Assembly (NCBI GenBank): GCA_934045905.1
Contig: OW203768.1
Location: 1,950,316-2,014,315 of the forward strand
DNA: 64,000 bases
Source of the DNA: Leuctra nigra
Taxonomy: Eukaryota > Arthropoda > Insecta > Plecoptera > Leuctridae
Direction of reading: 5' to 3'
Shown here: in pieces, positions 58,485 to 64,000 of the stretch
How positions within the stretch are numbered: position 1 is the first letter of the stretch
Layout: the number at the start of each line of letters is the position of its first letter
Notes under the pieces: model-generated
The model's input: the letters and a program-made list of their open reading frames with translations, nothing else
Told to the model about the DNA's origin: nothing
Databases searched by the model: none
Position numbers and translations under genes: made by a program

Positions 58485-59534
58485 TCTTCCTCAGCGCGGT
58501 CTAGGCGAATAAAACTATAACCGGGGAAAGAGATGTCAGCTGAAGGAGTGCATGGCGATAGCCAAGTTTCAGTAAGTCCGATTATGTCGAAGTCACATGA
58601 TGAAAAGAGGTCAATCAGCTCGTCGAAGCCCGAAAGCAGTGAACGAACATTAAGGCATCCAATATGAAGCAATTTCCCATAGTTTCCCTGTACCTGCAGT
58701 GATAAATTAATATGCTTCTTGGTTGTGCTGCCAATTGTATATTGTACCTTTGTACCTTAATATTGTACTAAATGGTGAGTTAGTGGAATGTGTTAAATCA
58801 TTCAAATACTTAGGTATGTTGTTGGATGTAAATCTAAGTTTTAAACAACATATACTGTACATAGAGAACAAAATCAGAAAAAAACTTAGCTACCTTAGTA
58901 GGATAGGTCAGCACCTGACAGTAGCCACAAAACTATGTATATATAACACTATTATTAAACCACACCTTACCTTTTGTATGATTTTATTGTATCAGGCATT
59001 TAATACAGATATTGAAAGACTACAGATTCTACAAAATAGAGGCATGAGGATTATTCTGAAATGTAGTAGTTATACACCTGTAAATACTATGTTAAAATCT
59101 CTAAATTGGCTAAGGATTAAGGATTATGTGTATTTTCAAGGCATGTGTTTAATTTACAAACTTCAAAATGGTCTTCTACCTGCATATTTTACAAACACTG
59201 AAAAAGTTGAAAATGTCCATCAGCATTACACGAGAGCGCATAATAATTTTTTTTAAACCATGTTCATAAACAATCATCGGCCAAATCTTTATTTTATCTT
59301 GGGATTCGTTCTTTTAATGCTCTTCCACTTAATGTTAAAAGTGTGAGGAGTCTTAGCATATTTAAAAGCAAACTTTTAGAAATTATAATGACGGAAACAT
59401 TTATGTTGACATCCTAATTAGATTATTCTATGTTTTTAGTGTGTTAATTCTTTGGTTTGTGTCTTTATTGTGTATCTTTATGTCTCTTTGTATTGTACTG
59501 ATTTGTGAAAGATAGCGCTTGCGCTAAATAAAGA

Positions 59535-59535
<1 letters not shown>

Positions 59536-59577
<42 letters not shown>
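59536..59577 (+). repeat. (ATT)n tail of LINE-A
   Basis: A run of 14 ATT units directly follows the terminal AATAAAG of LINE-A. It marks the 3' end of the retrotransposon. Confidence 0.9.
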
Positions 59578-59578
<1 letters not shown>

Positions 59579-59979
59579 AGACAAAATCTTGAATTTTTTT
59601 TTCCTGTTTTTAAACTTAAATATTTTTTTTAAATGCATAAACAAATTTTATCAGAAAATGATACTATACCTAAATTATAAATGTGCATTCAATAATTCAG
59701 GAAGGAATAAAAAATAGACTTGGCACCCGCCGCCATTGTTCGGGCCCCCTATTGACTGGGCCCACTGCTGTCCCCGACGCCCATCTAAAAAGTCGTAAGA
59801 TAAAGCCTCCCAAATGATTATCTTACAATCAAATTTAATTTTTTGGGAAAATTAAATTATATTTTAGGTGAATTTTATTCCTAATGAGAAGTCAAAATAA
59901 AGTATTTCATACTTCAGATAGGAAACAAAATCGGCCCCCCAGACCAGTCCCCCTCGCCCAATACTCATGTTACGCCTGA

Positions 59980-60945
59980 GACCTTCCTCAGCGTGCCCCA
60001 ACGCCCTCCTATACCCGGGACCTTCCTCAGCGTGCCCCAACGCCCTCCTATACCCGGGACCTCCGTCAGCGTGCCCCAACGCCCTCCTATACCCGGGACC
60101 TTCCTCAGTGTGCCCCAACGCCCTCCTATACCCGGGACCTTCCTCAGCGTTCCCCAACGCCCTCATATACCCTGGACCTCCGTCAGCGTGCCACAACGCC
60201 CTCCTATACCCGGGACTTCCGTCAGCGTGCCCCAACGCCCTCCTGTACCCGGGACCTTCCTCAGCCTGCCCCAACGCCCTCCTATACCCGGGACCTTCCT
60301 TAGCGTGCCCCAACGCCCTTCGCCTCTACCCGGGACCTTCCTCAGCGTGCCCCAACGCCCTCCTATACCCGGGACCTTCCTTAGCGTGCCCCAACGCCCT
60401 CCTATACCCGGGACCTTCGTCAGCGTGCCCCAACGCCCTCCTAAACCCAAGACCTTCCTCAGCGTGCCCCAACGCCCTCCTATACCCGGGACCTTCCTCA
60501 GCGTGCCCCAACGCCCTCCTATACCCGGGACCTCCGTCAGCGTGCCCCAACGCCCTCCTATACCCGGGACTACCGTCAGCGTGCCCCAACGCCCTCCTAT
60601 ACCCAGGACCTTCGTCAGCGTGCCCCAACGCCCTCCTATACCCGGAACATTCCTCAGCGTGCCCCAACGCCCTCCTATGCCCGGGACCTTCCTTAGCGTG
60701 CCCCAACGCCCTCCTATACCCGGGACCTTCCTCAACGTGCCCCAACGTCCTCCTATACCCGGGACCTTCCTTAGCGTGCCCCAACGCCCTCCTATACCCG
60801 GGACCTTCGTCAGCGTGCCCCAACGCCCTCCTAAACCCAAGACCTTCCTCAGCGTGCCCCAACGCCCTCCTATACCCGGGACCTCCGTCAGCGTGCCACA
60901 ACGCCCTCCTATACCCGGGACCTACATTAACGTGCCCCAACGACC
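59980..60945. repeat. 39-bp minisatellite, about 25 units
   Basis: The unit contains CCTCAGCGTGCCCCAACGCC followed by CTCCTATACCCGGGACCTT. As 39 is a multiple of three, several frames on both strands stay open (for example ACPNALLYPGPSS on plus, GYRRALGHAEEGP on minus). One 3-bp insertion occurs at about 60320. The array sits between TTACGCCTGAG and GTTCCGCCACTGCTGAG, which look like hAT-type element termini on the minus strand. No gene structure surrounds it. Confidence 0.95.
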
Positions 60946-61291
60946 ACCTCGTTCCGCCACTGCTGAGTCGAGTTACGTGTTGGTTTAACTTCACAATCTC
61001 TTCTGTCTTATAGATAATTATTTTCAATTACAATAATTGTGTGGCAATTTTTTTCTTCTTTTTACAACACCATTAAATAAACTAGTGACCCATTCTAAGT
61101 CCACAATGACCCCGATCAACTCCGTCCCAGTAAAAATAAAGAGTACCGTAATTCTTGTTTCTATACCTTTGCACCCTGAACATTATTGAGAACGGATTCA
61201 TAACTAAAAAAAACATAATATGTTATACCGACACAGTTCTGTTATTCTCAGAAAATTAGGTATTGGTAATTAAAATTATATCATCAACAGG

Positions 61292-61394
61292 TAAAAAAAG
61301 TAACAAGGACGTACGATGGCTCATCATTCAAAGTGAAGGTTACAAACACAATAAAATTAAGAAGTGGTTTAATTATGGAACGTCGCAAAGTAAT
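61292..61394 (+). CDS. Possible orphan exon, low confidence
   Basis: An open segment is preceded by TCATCAACAG and followed by CAAG/GTAAGAAG, both acceptable splice sites. It encodes KKSNKDVRWLIIQSEG and KIKKWFNYGTSQSNQ, which look protein-like but match no family I know. There is no partner exon in the same phase that I can identify. Confidence 0.2.
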
Positions 61395-61613
61395 CAAGGT
61401 AAGAAGTGGTTTCCGCTACGTATCATTATAGTTTATCTTCTTGGGCATAATTCCGGTTTGTCTGTGGAACTACAATGAAATAATCAAAAGTCGCGTCTTG
61501 GTTTGCCGTGTTGCTGCCTGGAGGGTCCACGACCTGCCTGCACTGCTTGCCAGTAATGCATGGCAGTTGGATTCTGACACTTGAGCGGGGCAGCCACTTC
61601 TAGGCGAGGGAAG

Positions 61614-63647
61614 ATGTTGCAAGGAGCGGGCATTGTGTTGGTGACATGTGTAGTGTACGGTGGAGGATACTTGACCATTGACAACCAGATTGCAGCAGTG
61701 GCTAGTGGTAATTATATTTTTTTTCAATTTATGGGATTTTTTTAGGTTGACAGGGGAAACATAAATAAACATACCGAATTAAACTTGAAGTTCAAGGATT
61801 CATTTCTGGATCAAGGCTCAAGATCAAATTTTGAGCTGAACTTTTAATTTATAAAATCTCGTCTTAACGGAAATTCTTCCGTTAATATTCAATATTTTAA
61901 CGGAAGTTCTTCCGAGTATCAGCCATGGCGTAACTTCGACTTTGCGTGCCAGCAGTCGGGGGGGAGGGGGGGGGGGGGGGGGGGGGGGGTAGAATTTGAA
62001 GTGAATGAATAGAATAAGCAAAAATAACGATATAAAAAGATTACAGCGAAAATGTTATTTTTATTAATTTTTTTTGACGACATATCGTAATTTGGGCATT
62101 TGACACTTGCATTTTTCAAAATGAAAATGAAAATAATTTAAAGAGATTCTTCGCCACAAGAAACATTCGAGGAAACATTACAAGAAATCGACCAAAATGT
62201 GTGTCTTAATCGCGATAAAATGCAGTAATTCAATTGTGAAATTAAAATGATTTCCGGCCCTGCGCGACCCGGACTCAAATCGGACTTGCTTGAGGTTGGT
62301 TGATGAATGATGCATTATATTTTATTCTTTACGGTATCGGCAAAGTCAAAGTAGGGGGGGGGGGCACTAAAATCATATCCAATCGAAGGGGGTGGGGGGG
62401 GGGGGGGGGGGGGAATCTCAAGTTAATCCATAATTTGAGGAATACGTACGTTAAACGGAGTTGTATTTTGTCCTAAAGCCGGATGATTGATTTGAAAACC
62501 GAACGCTTGCTCAACATTCAAAACCATTTTGTTTTGATAGAATCGCACTTAACTGCTGAGGATGTACCAGAAGGTCGTTCTACAGACTACTAAAATGTGT
62601 TGATTTCTTTACAACAATGAACCTGAGAAGAAAACAAGAACACTTTTGAGAACCAAACGCGTTGCCGCCCCACATATATTCAGTTGATTTCACACTGATT
62701 TATTACTGTTTTCTGATATAGTTGTCCTTTGCAGTGTTATTTTATTCAATCTGCTTATTATTTTCCGTTTGTTTTACAGTTTTCCTAACCTGCAGTTAAG
62801 AGTCTATAATCTTGATTAAATAGTAATATATTATCTCTATGATTAAATAATGTTTTTTAAAGGGTGAACGCTCTATACCTCCTCTTTTTTCTGAAGGGCT
62901 TCACCGATTGTGTTCAAAATTTGAAATTTCACAGATTATAGAAAAGAACTTTGTGTTCTCATGGTCGAAAATTGTTGATCTTATGTCATGATTTTTTCGC
63001 GTTAGGGGTGCAAAATTACCCTCCAGCTTGACCCTCTGCAACAGGCGTAAACACATTTTTTTCGAATCATAGAGACACAGATTTATCTTTTATTTATAAC
63101 CAGTGAAATTTTGAAATACTCGGACAAGTCGTTTTTTAAAAAGTAGTGTAGGCTTTTTATGTTTTTTGTGGTATGTGGTTTATGTGGCCTGTATTAACGA
63201 CCCTTACTATGGTTACAACACTTATGAAATGTTTATTTTGATTGTATCTATTTGTCCAGATTGCTACGAGCGCTTGGCAATCGGAGACAAACTGCCCGAG
63301 AAGTTCGTGAAGAGGATCGTCGAGGCAGACTTGCGGAAAGCATGCGAGCGAGAATGCGATCGCGATCAAGATACTTGCGTCGGCTTCAGTTTCGGGTGAG
63401 TTCATGTGAAGAAGTTGTTATTCCGCAAGAAATACCGGAGTATCAGATGTTAACGTGTTTCGTCCTGTTCCCAGGCTGAGCAGTACCGGGAATAACGGTT
63501 CCTGTGAGCTCGCGACTTCTATTCCAGACAGGAATAAACTCATCCAGGATCCTGATTTTGATGTCTACACCAAGAAGGAGGAGTGCTTGAATAAGGGCCC
63601 GTCCCAATCGAATTATCCTTACTACCCCAGTGATGGTCATCATAAAG
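61614..63647 (+). CDS. Secreted PAN/apple-domain protein, partial (first three exons)
   Basis: Exons 61614-61707, 63260-63395 and 63475-63647 join in frame (phases 1, 2, then 1 at the open end) with consensus donors GTGAGT and GTAAAG. Exon 1 encodes a hydrophobic N-terminus (MLQGAGIVLVTCVVYGGGYL) that reads as a signal peptide. The following domain has the PAN cysteine pattern: DCYERLAIGD, then LRKACERECD, DTCVGFSFG and NGSCELATS, residues about 32-115. PAN domains mediate protein or carbohydrate binding; in insects they occur in cuticle and apical matrix proteins, often with a ZP domain. The gene continues past the window, so the full architecture is unknown. The start is the first ATG after an in-frame stop. 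Confidence 0.65.
61709..63258. other. Intron 1 of the PAN-domain gene, with G runs
   Basis: This 1.55-kb stretch has two long G runs (about 61960-61989 and 62393-62414) and no defined element. G runs of this kind elsewhere in the window sit inside MITE-like repeats. Confidence 0.5.
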
Positions 63648-64000
63648 GTAAAGAAATCTCATTCTAATAATACTACTATATAAAATTGTATTTATTTGGA
63701 GTCGAAGTCTGAAAGTTTCGAAGCAAATATTTGCCGCGCTCGCGTTCAGCGCCTCTACCAGCTAAGTTCCTAACTAGACCATCAGTTGCGTTCGTCGGCC
63801 GCGAGATCTCGCTAGTTGCTTGAATCACGTTCGGCGCGGTCGCCGCGACTTGTCCTTGTTTTCTGTAATTATACGGCAATATAATGATGGTCATTGCTTA
63901 TTCGTGGTATGTATACATTTATATGACTATCAAATATAATGTTATATAATAATCATTCTTCTAATAATGATACGAGCGATGTATGAACCAAGCCATGCAT
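63648..64000. other. Downstream intron sequence to window edge
   Basis: This follows the donor GTAAAG of exon 3. A slightly GC-rich piece at 63690-63850 is open on minus by composition only. Nothing is recognised. Confidence 0.4.

Larger units (their letters stand above)
53366..58734 (-). mobile_element. LINE-B (CR1/jockey-group), inserted in LINE-A
   Basis: Minus-strand LINE with 5' end near 58734 and 3' end in an (ATT)n tail at about 53366-53385 preceded by AATAAAG. It interrupts LINE-A ORF2 after the RT. Its own endonuclease is interrupted by LINE-C at about 56446-58484. No ORF1 is present, so the copy is 5' truncated or its ORF1 was lost. Confidence 0.85.
53706..58734 (-). pseudogene. 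LINE-B ORF2 (endonuclease-RT), split by LINE-C
   Basis: The N-terminal piece (58734-58485) has IGCLNVRSLLSGFDELIDLF and LTETWL, the start of an APE-like endonuclease, up to RLDRA. After LINE-C the frame resumes at about 56445 (TRRGGGVGFFIRDSL), then GDFNVNLIS, ITDHNLIS, RT motifs FSKAFDTLDH, SGVPQGSVLGPLLF and YADDTQVYA, and a C-terminal region ending at 53706. The 850-codon part from 56258 is free of stops, which suggests the insertion is fairly recent. Only the LINE-C interruption breaks the frame. Confidence 0.85.
49926..59417 (+). pseudogene. LINE-A ORF2 (endonuclease-RT), in three pieces
   Basis: Piece 1 (49926-50240) starts MHSIVQQSAEGN and carries the endonuclease start LYINAQSIVSNIDEL and VAESH. 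Piece 2 (about 51416-53365) has endonuclease motifs GDFNMDIL and IGDHESF, then RT motifs FLDFKRAFETID, GVPQGSVLGPFLF and YADDTVIF. Piece 3 (58735-59417) gives the RT C-terminal region (SFKYLGMLLDVN, LTFCMILLYQAF) and, after a one-base shift in the T run at about 59249, the end FNALPLNVKSVRS. Piece 1 and piece 2 are separated by a 1.1-kb insertion, pieces 2 and 3 by LINE-B. The copy cannot make a full protein. Confidence 0.85.
48018..59577 (+). mobile_element. LINE-A, two-ORF non-LTR retrotransposon with nested insertions
   Basis: The parts belonging to LINE-A are about 48018-48621, 49753-50240, 51416-53365 and 58735-59577. They carry ORF1 (zinc knuckles), ORF2 (APE-like endonuclease and reverse transcriptase) and a 3' end of AATAAAG followed by an (ATT)n tail at 59536-59577. 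The domain order fits the jockey/CR1 group; the clade is not settled. The 5' limit is uncertain. At least two frameshifts (near 48380, and at a T run near 59250) and three insertions make it inactive. Confidence 0.85.

Noticed and set aside
59864..61027. Several ORFs of 149-348 codons in a proline- or glycine-rich repeat
   Set aside because: All are readings of the 39-bp minisatellite in different frames.
63676..63894. Minus-strand ORF near the right edge
   Set aside because: Open by composition, within an apparent intron of the PAN-domain gene, no recognisable features.

Overview
This is a eukaryotic window: spliced genes with GT-AG introns, metazoan orthologues, tRNA-derived SINEs, LINEs and very many MITEs. 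The host is almost certainly an arthropod. A hemipteran insect is my best guess from the repeat style and the frequent GGTACCTACCTAC-type motifs, but nothing here identifies the species. There is one 200-base assembly gap (17762-17961).

Layout. (1) Bases 1-21800 hold no recognisable gene. They contain a tRNA-derived SINE family, a hAT-type non-autonomous element with an exact 8-bp target duplication, several palindromic MITEs (some nested), a retroposon inside a MITE, and a 46-copy 21-bp minisatellite. (2) Bases 21833-45162 are the gene core. A TSSC4-like single-exon gene (minus) lies head to head, 615 bp apart, with a 13-exon TAX1BP1/CALCOCO-like autophagy receptor gene (plus: SKICH domain, LIR-like motif, long coiled coil, C-terminal zinc finger). 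A UBXN4-like gene follows on the plus strand (thioredoxin-like N-terminus, coiled coil, UBX domain, membrane hairpin). Their introns are full of MITEs, two hAT elements, a SINE and an unusual tandem array built from copies of exon 4. (3) Bases 48000-59580 are a nested retrotransposon complex: LINE-A (plus) has been entered by two small elements and by LINE-B (minus), and LINE-B has been entered by LINE-C (minus). (4) A 39-bp minisatellite occupies 59980-60945. (5) From 61614 to the right edge is the 5' part of a secreted PAN/apple-domain protein gene that runs off the window.

Function. By family, TSSC4 is a U5 snRNP assembly factor, TAX1BP1 a ubiquitin and ATG8-binding selective autophagy receptor, and UBXN4 (erasin) an ER-membrane p97 cofactor for ERAD. 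The last two both handle ubiquitinated proteins, but adjacency alone does not show a functional link. The main open items are the exon-4 array with preserved splice donors, the nested-LINE record, and the two minisatellites that are open in more than one frame.
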